From positions 1 through 13,105 of the forward strand of contig JAHHUG010000033.1 in the NCBI GenBank assembly GCA_020024085.1: 13,105 nucleotides of DNA. The letters run 5' to 3'. Below are positions 1 through 6,293 of the stretch, piece by piece. Position 1 is the stretch's first letter. Each line of letters begins with the position of its first letter. The DNA is from Christensenellaceae bacterium. GTDB lineage: Bacteria > Bacillota > Clostridia > Christensenellales > CAAEEZ01. The notes beneath the pieces are model-generated. The model did no database searches, was not told the DNA's origin, and worked only from the letters and a program-made list of their open reading frames with translations. The translations under genes were made by a program, and so were the position numbers.

Positions 1-1
1 A

Positions 2-382
2 GTAAAAGCTGTTGAGCCTGCAAAAACTGCTGAACCAGCAAAGCCTGTTGAACCAGCAAAAACTGTTGAGCCTACAAAACCTGTTGAACCAGTAAAACCT
101 GTTGAGCCTGCAAAACCTGTTGAACCAACAAAAACTGTTGAGCCAGTAAAACCTGTTGAACCAACAAGACCTACTGCTCCAACAAGACCTGCTACTCCAG
201 TTAGACCTGCTGCTCCAACAAGACCTGCTACTCCAGTTAGACCTGCTGCTCCAGCTAGACCAGGTGCTCCAATTAGACCAGGTGCTCCAGCTAGACCAGG
301 TGCTCCAGTTAGACCAGGTACTCCAGTTAGACCAGGTGCTCCAGCTAGACCTGCTGAAAAGCCAACTATTGATAAAAAATAA
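2..382 (+). CDS. C-terminal part of a Pro-rich hexapeptide-repeat protein (5' end outside the window)
   Basis: This is an open frame with no start in the window, ending at TAA 380-382; 126 residues are visible. Almost all of it is a hexapeptide repeat of the form [V/A/G]-[E/A/T]-P-x-[K/R]-[P/T], encoded by an 18-nt DNA repeat. The first eight or so units carry Glu and Lys (VEPAKP type). From residue 56 on, Lys is replaced by Arg and Glu disappears (AAPTRP, then GAPVRP type). The tail ends AEKPTIDKK. Such Pro-rich, charged tails are usually extended and disordered and serve as spacers or wall- or partner-binding regions, but no catalytic or binding domain is visible, so the function is unknown. 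The frame is chosen because its stop lies just before a terminator and because it alone gives a coherent repeat; the open frame at 156-392 is an artefact of the same repeat. Confidence 0.8.
   Translation, partial: VKAVEPAKTAEPAKPVEPAKTVEPTKPVEPVKPVEPAKPVEPTKTVEPVKPVEPTRPTAPTRPATPVRPAAPTRPATPVRPAAPARPGAPIRPGAPARPGAPVRPGTPVRPGAPARPAEKPTIDKK
8..358 (+). repeat. Degenerate 18-bp tandem repeat encoding hexapeptides
   Basis: About twenty degenerate 18-nt units lie in frame with the partial gene. The early units follow gttgaacctgcaaaacct-like consensus forms, the later ones follow ggtgctccagttagacca-like forms. The two halves differ in sequence, which suggests two separate rounds of local duplication. 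Units vary mainly at the fourth codon (Ala, Thr, Val or Ile). Confidence 0.85.
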
Positions 383-400
383 TTTAACTTGACTTAACAT

Positions 401-427
401 AAAAGCCCTCAAATATGAGGGCTTTTT
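401..427 (+). terminator. Intrinsic terminator of the repeat-protein gene
   Basis: A 10-bp stem (AAAAGCCCTC with GAGGGCTTTT, loop AAATAT) is followed by a T-run. It lies 18 nt after the stop codon. Confidence 0.9.
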
Positions 428-466
428 ATATTGCACTTTTTATTATTAAAATAAATATTACATCTA

Positions 467-495
467 TTGTCATGCTATATAATATATGTTATTAT
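467..495 (+). promoter_or_regulatory. Possible promoter of the YbaK-like gene
   Basis: TTGTCA (467-472), a 17-nt spacer and TATTAT (490-495) lie about 80 nt before the chosen start. The region is extremely AT-rich, so chance matches are common. Nothing else was seen in 428-574. Confidence 0.4.
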
Positions 496-574
496 ATATA
501 TAATTTACTATATATTATATTAATGTACTGCTTCACAACACATTAATATGTATTCAACTTTTCAGAGGTATATT

Positions 575-1042
575 ATGATTGACAATGTAAAGAAATATTT
601 TGATAAATTTGGTATTGCAGATAAAGTATTAGAATTTGACAAAAGCACTGCTACAATAGAACTTGCTGCAATGACAATAGGCTGCGAGACAAGAGATATT
701 GCAAAATCTCTTTCTTTTTACGATAAAGATAATAATTGCATTATGGTTATTACTGATGGAGATAAAAAAATCAATAACAAAAAATACAAAACCACTTTTG
801 GATTGAAAGCAAAAATGCTATCTCTTGAAGATGTTCCACTATTAACCGGACATGAAGTTGGTGGCGTTTGCCCTTTTGCAGTCAAAGATGATGTTAAGGT
901 TTATTTAGATGAATCATTAAAATCACATGAATATGTTTACCCTGCTTGTGGTAGTCACAATTCAGCGATAAAGCTAACAATTGAGGAACTTGAAAAATAT
1001 GCTGATAACTTCAATGGTTGGGTTGATGTAACAAATGACTAA
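575..1042 (+). CDS. YbaK/EbsC-family aminoacyl-tRNA deacylase (155 aa)
   Basis: The protein belongs to the prolyl-tRNA editing superfamily, whose members hydrolyse mischarged tRNA in trans (for example Cys-tRNA-Pro or Ala-tRNA-Pro) in the cytoplasm. Family hallmarks are visible: ELAA near residue 29, the conserved Lys44 in CETRDIAKSLSF, the GGVCP loop at 96-100 that matches the family GxxP substrate loop, and the C-terminal YPACGSHNSAIKL segment at 122-134. Length is normal for a stand-alone single-domain member. ATG 575 is preferred over the in-frame ATG 548 because AGAGG (564-568) sits six bases ahead of it and homologues begin with an MxxxVKxYF-like segment. It appears to be a single-gene unit. 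The exact tRNA substrate cannot be told from the sequence. Confidence 0.88.
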   Translation: MIDNVKKYFDKFGIADKVLEFDKSTATIELAAMTIGCETRDIAKSLSFYDKDNNCIMVITDGDKKINNKKYKTTFGLKAKMLSLEDVPLLTGHEVGGVCPFAVKDDVKVYLDESLKSHEYVYPACGSHNSAIKLTIEELEKYADNFNGWVDVTND

Positions 1043-1052
1043 TGTAAATTTA

Positions 1053-1081
1053 TTGACTAAATTTAATATTAAGATTATAAT
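1053..1081 (+). promoter_or_regulatory. Promoter of the TM1266/ABC operon
   Basis: TTGACT (1053-1058), a 17-nt spacer and TATAAT (1076-1081) form a near-consensus housekeeping promoter. It begins 10 nt after the preceding stop codon. Predicted transcription start is near 1088, which gives a leader of about 110 nt before the first gene. Confidence 0.8.
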
Positions 1082-1087
1082 ATAAAT

Positions 1088-1197
1088 AATAAAATATGCT
1101 CTCTAAATCAATGATTTTTCGGCGAGTAAGACGGCAAGCTATTATACTGTATTTAATGCTACCGTTTTTTTGGTAGCATTTTTTTTTGGAGGAAATT
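1088..1197 (+). promoter_or_regulatory. Structured leader with antiterminator/terminator switch (candidate riboswitch, class unknown)
   Basis: The leader lies between a near-consensus promoter and the first ribosome binding site and holds alternative hairpins. An upstream hairpin AAATC-AAT-GATTT (1105-1117) can be enclosed by GCTC (1098-1101) pairing with GAGT (1124-1127). Downstream, 1137-1146 can pair with 1152-1160 (AGC with GCT, ATTA with TAAT), extended by GG 1133-1134 with CC 1162-1163. This second fold uses the whole 5' arm of the terminator at 1155-1180, so the two exclude each other. No TPP, SAM, FMN, cobalamin, glycine or purine signature was recognised by eye. The HMP-PP (thiS) class remains a possibility because it uses a terminator-embedded aptamer and NMT1-like transporters can carry thiamin precursors. 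That link is inference. Confidence 0.6.
1155..1187 (+). terminator. Intrinsic terminator / attenuator in front of the TM1266-type gene
   Basis: A 9-bp perfect stem (AATGCTACC 1155-1163 with GGTAGCATT 1172-1180) with a T-rich loop is followed by seven Ts to 1187. The ribosome binding site GGAGG starts at the next base. Because no promoter fits between this hairpin and the gene, transcription must read through it. Confidence 0.9.
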
Positions 1198-1443
1198 ATG
1201 AAAAGAATTGGTGTAATTGGCATTGTAATAAATGATAAATCAGTTACTGTTGAAATGCAGAAATTACTAAGCGAATTTAGCGATATAATCGTTGGTAGAA
1301 TGGGCGTTCCTCATAAAAATGTATCTGCTATAAGCTTAATTGTTGAAGGCACTACGGAGAGAATTTCTGCCCTAACTGGTAAACTTGGAAAAATGAACTT
1401 AATTGTAAAATCTGCTCTAACGAGCTACGAAATAGAGGATTAA
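1198..1443 (+). CDS. TM1266-family iron-only hydrogenase system putative regulator (81 aa)
   Basis: This small ferredoxin-fold protein matches the TM1266 family, usually found beside [FeFe]-hydrogenase and its HydE/F/G maturases and annotated as a putative regulator. Visible hallmarks are an N-terminal beta strand (RIGVIGIVI), the segment LLSEFSDIIVGRMGVPHK, a second strand AISLIVEG, and the conserved ISALTGKLGKM helix before the last strand. Length is typical. ATG 1198 is preceded by GGAGGAAATT and is preferred to the upstream TTG 1186. It is the first gene of the ABC operon and six bases separate it from the lipoprotein gene. The biochemical function of the family is not settled. No hydrogenase gene lies in the window. 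Confidence 0.85.
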   Translation: MKRIGVIGIVINDKSVTVEMQKLLSEFSDIIVGRMGVPHKNVSAISLIVEGTTERISALTGKLGKMNLIVKSALTSYEIED

Positions 1444-1449
1444 AGGAAA

Positions 1450-2472
1450 ATGAAAAAGAAACTATCAATTATTTTTGTATCAATCATCTTAATACTTACT
1501 TGTTGTTTTGGTTTAGTTGCATGCAATAATACAAATCAAACTACTATTAAATTTGCTGTACCCGATGGTGCTCCTGCAATTGCAGTTACAAACATTGTAA
1601 AAGATGGCTTAACATTAGATAAAAATCAAAAACTACAACTTGATATTACAAATCCAAAAAATGTAATAGATAGTATTAAAGCAAAAAAAATAGATATGGC
1701 AATTTTACCAACAAATGTTGCTACTATGCTTTATACTGCATCTGTTACAAAAAATGATAATGACCCATATGTAATGCTTGCTACTGCTACATACGGCAAT
1801 CTTTATATTCTTGGCAATTCAACAAGTGCTACATTCGAGCAAATGATAGGTAAAATAATGTATGCTATTGGAAAAGGTGCAATCCCTGGAAAAGTCCTTG
1901 AAAAAGTATTAACCTATAACAATATTCCTTTTGTAGAAATTACAAAAGAAGAAGAAAAAGATTCTACAAAACTAAATATTATGTATGTAAATGATGGCCC
2001 AGCCGTTATACAAAAAATGAACAGCTCAAAAGATGAAGTATTTGGAATGTTAGCAGACCCAGCTGTAACCTTACAAAAGAAACAAGGTAAAAAATTATGC
2101 TACGATATGCAAAAAGAATATCAAATTGCTACAAAATCTGAAGTACTTGGTTATCCACAAGCAGTATTGATTGCAAGAAAATCATTTATTGCATCAAATA
2201 AGACATTAGTTGAACAAGTTGTTGCAAAAATGCAAGAAAATATTGTATTTATCAATAATCCAGAAAATCAAACTGCTGGACTAGAAACAATTTTGCAAAA
2301 TAATACATTTGGCACATCATCTGCATTGAAGAAAATTCCTGCCCCATCAGTTAAAGGTTGCAACATTGTTGTAAAAACTTCAAATGATGCAAAAAATGAT
2401 ATTCTTGCATTATTGAGTAATTTATCATTAAAACCAGTTGCCGACGACTTCTTTTATGATTTGGTAAAATAA
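1450..2472 (+). CDS. NMT1/SsuA-like ABC transporter substrate-binding lipoprotein (340 aa)
   Basis: This is the extracellular solute-binding component of an importer. Residues 1-25 form a lipoprotein signal: MKKK, a hydrophobic core and lipobox LVAC with Cys25 as the lipidation site. The mature part has the NMT1/THI5/SsuA-like pattern: IKFAVPDGAPAIAV at the start, a KKIDMAILPTNVATML segment where these proteins contact ligand, and GYPQAVLIARKSFI later. Known members bind nitrate, sulfonates, taurine, thiamin precursors (HMP) or other small molecules; the substrate here cannot be assigned. The Shine-Dalgarno AAAGGAAA overlaps the stop codon of the regulator gene, so translation is probably coupled. 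Permease and ATPase genes follow directly. Confidence 0.88.
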   Translation: MKKKLSIIFVSIILILTCCFGLVACNNTNQTTIKFAVPDGAPAIAVTNIVKDGLTLDKNQKLQLDITNPKNVIDSIKAKKIDMAILPTNVATMLYTASVTKNDNDPYVMLATATYGNLYILGNSTSATFEQMIGKIMYAIGKGAIPGKVLEKVLTYNNIPFVEITKEEEKDSTKLNIMYVNDGPAVIQKMNSSKDEVFGMLADPAVTLQKKQGKKLCYDMQKEYQIATKSEVLGYPQAVLIARKSFIASNKTLVEQVVAKMQENIVFINNPENQTAGLETILQNNTFGTSSALKKIPAPSVKGCNIVVKTSNDAKNDILALLSNLSLKPVADDFFYDLVK

Positions 2473-2480
2473 TTATAAAT

Positions 2481-3242
2481 ATGAAAATTAAAAGACTATT
2501 AAAAAATATATTTTATCCAATACTTGCCCTATTACTATTTATTGCAATATGGGCAATTATTGCACATGTAGAAAACAAACCACTTGTTATTCCTCAAATA
2601 AATTATATTTTTAATAGTTTTTTTTCATTAATTCAAACTAAAACAGCGTGGATAGCCGTTGGAAACACCCTGCTTGATACTATATCAACTTTCATACTTT
2701 CTGTTGTTCTAGCACTATTTACCAGCATTATCACAACGATATTCCCTGTATTGCACAAAATAATCAATCCATTTAATACAATTCTTAGGTCAGCTCCTAC
2801 AATGGCAGTAATTATGCTAAGTGTAATATGGCTAAACTATAATAAAGTTCCACTTTTTATTGGCTTCTTAATTGCATTCCCACTACTTTATTCAATGTTT
2901 AGGGAGGCACTTGTATCAGTTGATGCAAACCTTTTAGAAATGGCAAATGTGTACAAATTGTCAAAAAAAGATAAAATTACACGCATATATATTCCATGTG
3001 TATTACCAAATATGCTTGCTAGTTGCCAAACAGTAGTTTCACTAACTTGCAAGGTTGTAATTGCTGCCGAAGTAATGGCATATGTAAATAATACAATTGG
3101 ATTTGAAATGTTTATAGCAAACTTTATGGTTGAAACAGATATTTTACTTGCCTATACAATACTTGCAATTTTACTTAGTTTTTTCTTGGAGTTTATATTT
3201 GCTGGATTAAAAAAGCTAGCCGAGGTTAAATATGGATATTAA
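2481..3242 (+). CDS. ABC transporter permease, SsuC/TauC-like (253 aa)
   Basis: This is an inner-membrane subunit of the BPD_transp_1 (MetI-like) fold. Hydrophobic segments are visible near residues 10-30, 60-90, 105-138 and 185-245, giving about six membrane spans. The cytoplasmic coupling loop (EAA region) is at about 141-180, with REALVSVDANLLEMANVYKL and then IYIPCVLPNM. The Gly normally found in EAAxxxG is replaced by Lys in VYKLSKK, which is unusual for the motif, but the ILP-like end is kept. No clear Shine-Dalgarno precedes the start, only an AT-rich 8-nt gap after the lipoprotein gene. Its last 11 bases overlap the ATPase gene. It pairs with the neighbouring lipoprotein and ATPase. 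Confidence 0.9.
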   Translation: MKIKRLLKNIFYPILALLLFIAIWAIIAHVENKPLVIPQINYIFNSFFSLIQTKTAWIAVGNTLLDTISTFILSVVLALFTSIITTIFPVLHKIINPFNTILRSAPTMAVIMLSVIWLNYNKVPLFIGFLIAFPLLYSMFREALVSVDANLLEMANVYKLSKKDKITRIYIPCVLPNMLASCQTVVSLTCKVVIAAEVMAYVNNTIGFEMFIANFMVETDILLAYTILAILLSFFLEFIFAGLKKLAEVKYGY

Positions 3243-3936
3243 AATCGAGAACTTAACAATCACATACGATAATAAATTAGTTTTTAAAGATTTCAACTTA
3301 AATATTAAGGAAAACAAAATTACTTGTATTTTGGGTAAATCAGGAGTTGGAAAAACTACTCTATTAAAAGCGATTGCTAATACTATTAAATATGATGGAT
3401 TAATAGAAAAAGATAATGACCTCTCATTTATCTTTCAAGAAGATAGACTAATTCCACATATATCGGTATATAAAAACCTAGAGTTAGTACTATTAAATAA
3501 TAAAAAAGATAAAAAAGAACGAGAAAAAATGATTGATAATATCCTTGATATTGTTGAATTAAAGCCTAATAAAAACGACTTCCCAACAGCCCTTTCCGGT
3601 GGTATGAAAAGAAGAATAAGTATGGCAAGAGGCTTTTTATATCCTGCACAAATACTATTAATGGATGAGGCTTTAAGTGGGCTTGACCCAGCACTAAAAT
3701 CAAGACTAATTAATGCATTTTATAGATTATACGATACTAATAAACGGACAGTAGTATTTGTTACACACTCAATAGATGAGGCACTTCTACTTGCAGATGA
3801 TGTAATTGTACTTAATGGTAATCCTGCAAACATAATTTATCGCACTACTATAAACATAATGCAAGAAGAAAGGTCGCTAAATAACAGCAACCTTGATAAA
3901 TATAGAAAAGAGCTATTAACTACTCTATTGAACTAA
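3232..3936 (+). CDS. ABC transporter ATP-binding protein, SsuB/TauB/ThiZ-like (234 aa)
   Basis: This is the cytoplasmic ATPase that powers the importer. Motifs are complete: Walker A GKSGVGKTT at 35-43, Q-loop Gln69 in IFQED, signature LSGGM at 121-125 followed by KRRISMARGF, Walker B ILLMDEALSGLD at 141-152 (Asp145, Glu146) and switch His179. The EDRLIPH segment after the Q-loop and the KRR after the signature are typical of the nitrate/sulfonate/taurine group. The start overlaps the permease by 11 bases and has GAGG at 3222-3225. It is the last gene of the operon, ended by the hairpin at 3935-3965. Confidence 0.92.
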   Translation: MDIKIENLTITYDNKLVFKDFNLNIKENKITCILGKSGVGKTTLLKAIANTIKYDGLIEKDNDLSFIFQEDRLIPHISVYKNLELVLLNNKKDKKEREKMIDNILDIVELKPNKNDFPTALSGGMKRRISMARGFLYPAQILLMDEALSGLDPALKSRLINAFYRLYDTNKRTVVFVTHSIDEALLLADDVIVLNGNPANIIYRTTINIMQEERSLNNSNLDKYRKELLTTLLN

Positions 3937-3965
3937 AAAACCCTCGCAATAACGAGGGTTTTTTT
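3935..3965 (+). terminator. Bidirectional terminator between convergent genes
   Basis: CCCTCG (3941-3946) pairs with CGAGGG (3953-3958), loop CAATAA, flanked by an A-run upstream and a T-run downstream. It can therefore stop the ABC operon on the plus strand and the kinase-like gene on the minus strand. Confidence 0.92.
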
Positions 3966-3987
3966 ATTATATTATTTAGTTAAGACA

Positions 3988-4614
3988 TTATTTTTTACGG
4001 TCTAATGCCTCTTTGTAATTAATTATAAGTCCAACAATTTCGTCAACATTAAGTTTACTTGAGTTGATACATAAATCGTATTGTTTTGGGTCTCCCCATT
4101 TACCATCAGCATAGGTTGAATAGTAGTTTGCCCTGTTTTTATCAGCCTTTTTCATTACTGATTTTGCCTCATCGGCTGGCACATGATACTCATTAATAAT
4201 TTTTTTAAGTCTTACATCATCATCAGCATAAATGAAAATTCTAAGCAAATTTGGTTCATTCCTAAAGATATAATCCGAACATCTACCAACTACAACAATA
4301 TTGTTTTCTTCTGCCATTTCCTTTAATGCTTTTGCTTGCAACCTAATAACTTCATCATTAAAAAGAATATTGTTATACATAGGAATATAAGCATTTGTAA
4401 GTGTTACACTAGGAGAAAACATACCTGCAAACTTACTAGGAGATTGTTCATCATATTTATTAAGCATAGTTGCATCAACATCATATGTTTCAGCAATATG
4501 AGCTATAATTTCTTTATCCAAAAACTTATAGCCAAGCACATCGGCAAGTCTTCTACCGACATTTCTACCGTTACTACCATATTGTCTTGCAATTGTTATA
4601 ATATCTTTTGACAT
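3988..4614 (-). CDS. Cytidylate kinase-like family protein (208 aa)
   Basis: The protein fits the cytidylate-kinase-like P-loop family (Pfam Cytidylate_kin2), proteins common in anaerobic Firmicutes with unproven substrate. The N-terminus IITIARQYGSNGRNVGRRLA holds a P-loop at 13-20 (GSNGRNVG). NIVVVGRCSDYI at 105-116 and a basic lid region DKNRANYYSTY at 158-168 are also characteristic, as is the C-terminal YDLCINSS. It lacks the Walker A lysine in the classic GxxxxGKT form, as this family often does. An AGGGTGAG ribosome binding site precedes the start, and a good promoter lies at 4631-4659. It is a single-gene unit. A true CMP kinase activity is possible but not shown. Confidence 0.85.
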   Translation of the reverse strand: MSKDIITIARQYGSNGRNVGRRLADVLGYKFLDKEIIAHIAETYDVDATMLNKYDEQSPSKFAGMFSPSVTLTNAYIPMYNNILFNDEVIRLQAKALKEMAEENNIVVVGRCSDYIFRNEPNLLRIFIYADDDVRLKKIINEYHVPADEAKSVMKKADKNRANYYSTYADGKWGDPKQYDLCINSSKLNVDEIVGLIINYKEALDRKK

Positions 4615-4630
4615 ATTCTCACCCTCTTAT

Positions 4631-4659
4631 ATTATATAATTAAAAATTTAAATAATCAA
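4631..4659 (-). promoter_or_regulatory. Promoter of the cytidylate kinase-like gene
   Basis: On the minus strand, TTGATT (4654-4659), a 17-nt spacer and TATAAT (4631-4636) lie just upstream of the ribosome binding site. Transcription would start about ten bases before the start codon region. Confidence 0.7.
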
Positions 4660-4666
4660 TATATAA

Positions 4667-4698
4667 TAAAAAAATAGTCGCGAAAAACGACTATTTTT
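4667..4698 (-). terminator. Terminator of the ileS-methyltransferase-pseudouridine synthase operon
   Basis: On the minus strand, an AT-flanked stem (ATAGTCG 4674-4680 with CGACTAT 4688-4694, extended by A/T pairs) is followed by seven Ts. It starts five bases after the stop of the pseudouridine synthase gene. The flanking A and T runs make it usable in both directions. Confidence 0.88.
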
Positions 4699-4702
4699 AT
4701 AA

Positions 4703-5425
4703 TTAATAAATGTTTTTAATATTAACAGAAAGGAATTTATCAAGGTTAAACTCTTTCCAAGGATAAACCTCAGTATCAGGATAAACTCTAAAAGTCAATT
4801 TCTCATCAGTGATTGGGTGGTTAAGTTTGATTTCATAAGCCCACAATCCCAAGAAGCATTCATTTGCTTTTGCATTTTTATTATACTTCATATCGCCAAC
4901 AAGTGGACAACCGATATTTTGCATTTGAACACGAATTTGATGACTTCTACCAGTAATTAATTTTACTTTTACAAGGCTTTTATCCTCTTTTACCTCTAAT
5001 ACTTTATAGTCAAGTTCTGCTCTTTTTGCACCATTGGTAGCATCAGGAACAACTCTAACCTCATTGGTTTTTGGATTCTTTTTAAGATAATTTACAAGTT
5101 TTGCACTATTATCTCTTGGAACACCATCTAAAACTGCAATGTAACTTTTTTCAAAAGTACCATTTTGAATTTGTTCAGCAAGCCTTTTAGCACATTTACT
5201 AGTTTTAGCAAATACCATAATACCACCAGTTGGTCTATCAAGTCTATGAACAAGACCTAAAAAAGCCTCTCCTGGTTTATCATATTTTTTAACCAAATAT
5301 CCCTTTAACATAGTAAGTAAATCTACATCTTTACTACTATCTGCTTGAACAGGAATATTGTTTGGTTTTACCACAACTAGTAAGTGGTTATCTTCATATA
5401 CTATGTTTAATTCTTCTTTACTCAT
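4703..5425 (-). CDS. RluA-family RNA pseudouridine synthase (240 aa)
   Basis: This enzyme isomerises specific uridines of rRNA or tRNA to pseudouridine. The catalytic motif HRLDRPTGG is present, with the catalytic Asp at about residue 63 of the chosen protein. VYEDNHLLVVVKPNNIPVQ near the N-terminus and LITGRSHQIRVQMQNIGCPLVGDMKY in the second half are RluA-family hallmarks. There is no N-terminal S4 domain, so it is the short single-domain type; target position unknown. The start at 5425 (MSKEELNIVYEDN) is chosen over an upstream in-frame start at 5458 because homologues begin here and the ATG overlaps the preceding stop as ATGAGTAA. That overlap suggests translational coupling to the methyltransferase gene. 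Confidence 0.9.
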   Translation of the reverse strand: MSKEELNIVYEDNHLLVVVKPNNIPVQADSSKDVDLLTMLKGYLVKKYDKPGEAFLGLVHRLDRPTGGIMVFAKTSKCAKRLAEQIQNGTFEKSYIAVLDGVPRDNSAKLVNYLKKNPKTNEVRVVPDATNGAKRAELDYKVLEVKEDKSLVKVKLITGRSHQIRVQMQNIGCPLVGDMKYNKNAKANECFLGLWAYEIKLNHPITDEKLTFRVYPDTEVYPWKEFNLDKFLSVNIKNIY

Positions 5426-6293
5426 CAATCTTATCCTTCGACCACAAACCACTAGCACCAGCAGGTAAAATAATACCCTTTTCCTCAGTAGGCAAACCTA
5501 CCTCATAGCTATAAGTATAGCCGTTGTAGTCTTTTAATATTTTAGTTAGTATATTGTTAAGTACTTGTGGTTGTAGTCCTGTTGTATAGGAATTTATCAA
5601 GAAAAACAATGGTTTATCAGATAAAACTTGCTTACATAATTCTACAAGTGAGAAAATCTCCTCCTCAATCTTCCACTTTTCGCCATTTGGTCCTCTACCA
5701 AAACTTGGTGGGTCCATAATAATAGCATCGTACTTATTACCTCGCCTTATCTCTCTTTGAACAAATTTTACACAATCCTCTTGTATAAACCTAGCATTAG
5801 AAACATCAAGATTAGAAAGTTTAATATTTTCCTTAGCTCTATCAATCATTGCTCTAGCTGAATCAACATGTGTAACCTTTGCACCAGCACTCATACAAGC
5901 AAGTGTAGCACCACCAGTATAAGCGAATAAATTAAGCACTTTGATAGGTCTTTTAGCATTGTTAATTAGGTTAATCATAGTACTCCAATTAACAGCTTGC
6001 TCCGGAAACAAACCGGTATGTTTAAAGCCCATTAACTTTAGCTTAAATCTAAGGTTTCTCCAACCAACTGTAAATTCATCAATATCCTTTTTGTAGTGCC
6101 ACATACCACCACCAGTATTACTTCTTGAGTAGTAGGCAGTAAGTCCTGGATATTTATACATATCACAATCGGTTTTCCATATTACTTGAGGGTCTGGGCG
6201 AAGAAGAATAATATCTCTTGCCCATCTCTCTAATTTCATACCATCACCTGTTGCAATAACAGAGTAATCTTTCCATTCTGTATTATATCTCAT
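5418..6293 (-). CDS. Class I SAM-dependent rRNA methyltransferase, RlmI-like catalytic domain (291 aa)
   Basis: This is a methyltransferase of the COG1092/RlmI-like group, which modify 23S rRNA bases with S-adenosylmethionine. Visible motifs: SAM-binding motif I VLNLFAYTGGAT at 119-130, the acidic loop HVDSA around Asp144, an FIQEDC segment at 169-174, and the catalytic motif IV DPPSFGRG at 194-201. A conserved GGGMWHYKKD lies in the N-terminal part. No PUA domain precedes the catalytic domain, so it is shorter than E. coli RlmI. The start ATG shares one base with the ileS stop (TAATG) and its own stop overlaps the pseudouridine synthase start, so the three genes are translated as a coupled set. 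The modified nucleotide cannot be assigned. Confidence 0.87.
   Translation of the reverse strand: MRYNTEWKDYSVIATGDGMKLERWARDIILLRPDPQVIWKTDCDMYKYPGLTAYYSRSNTGGGMWHYKKDIDEFTVGWRNLRFKLKLMGFKHTGLFPEQAVNWSTMINLINNAKRPIKVLNLFAYTGGATLACMSAGAKVTHVDSARAMIDRAKENIKLSNLDVSNARFIQEDCVKFVQREIRRGNKYDAIIMDPPSFGRGPNGEKWKIEEEIFSLVELCKQVLSDKPLFFLINSYTTGLQPQVLNNILTKILKDYNGYTYSYEVGLPTEEKGIILPAGASGLWSKDKIDE

Noticed and set aside
2..382. CRISPR-like short repeats
   Set aside because: Units are contiguous 18-mers in frame with a gene, with no spacers.
156..392. Open frame giving a Leu/Gln/Asp-rich repeat protein
   Set aside because: It is an out-of-frame reading of the 18-bp repeat. The in-frame Pro-rich reading from base 2 ends just before a terminator, and the 156 start has no ribosome binding site.
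1088..1197. TPP riboswitch for the NMT1-like operon
   Set aside because: The conserved CTGAGA and the ACCTGATCTGG-type segment are absent, and the leader is too short.
4336..4611. Plus-strand open frame opposite the kinase-like gene
   Set aside because: Antisense shadow; composition and start context are not gene-like, and the minus-strand protein has clear family motifs.
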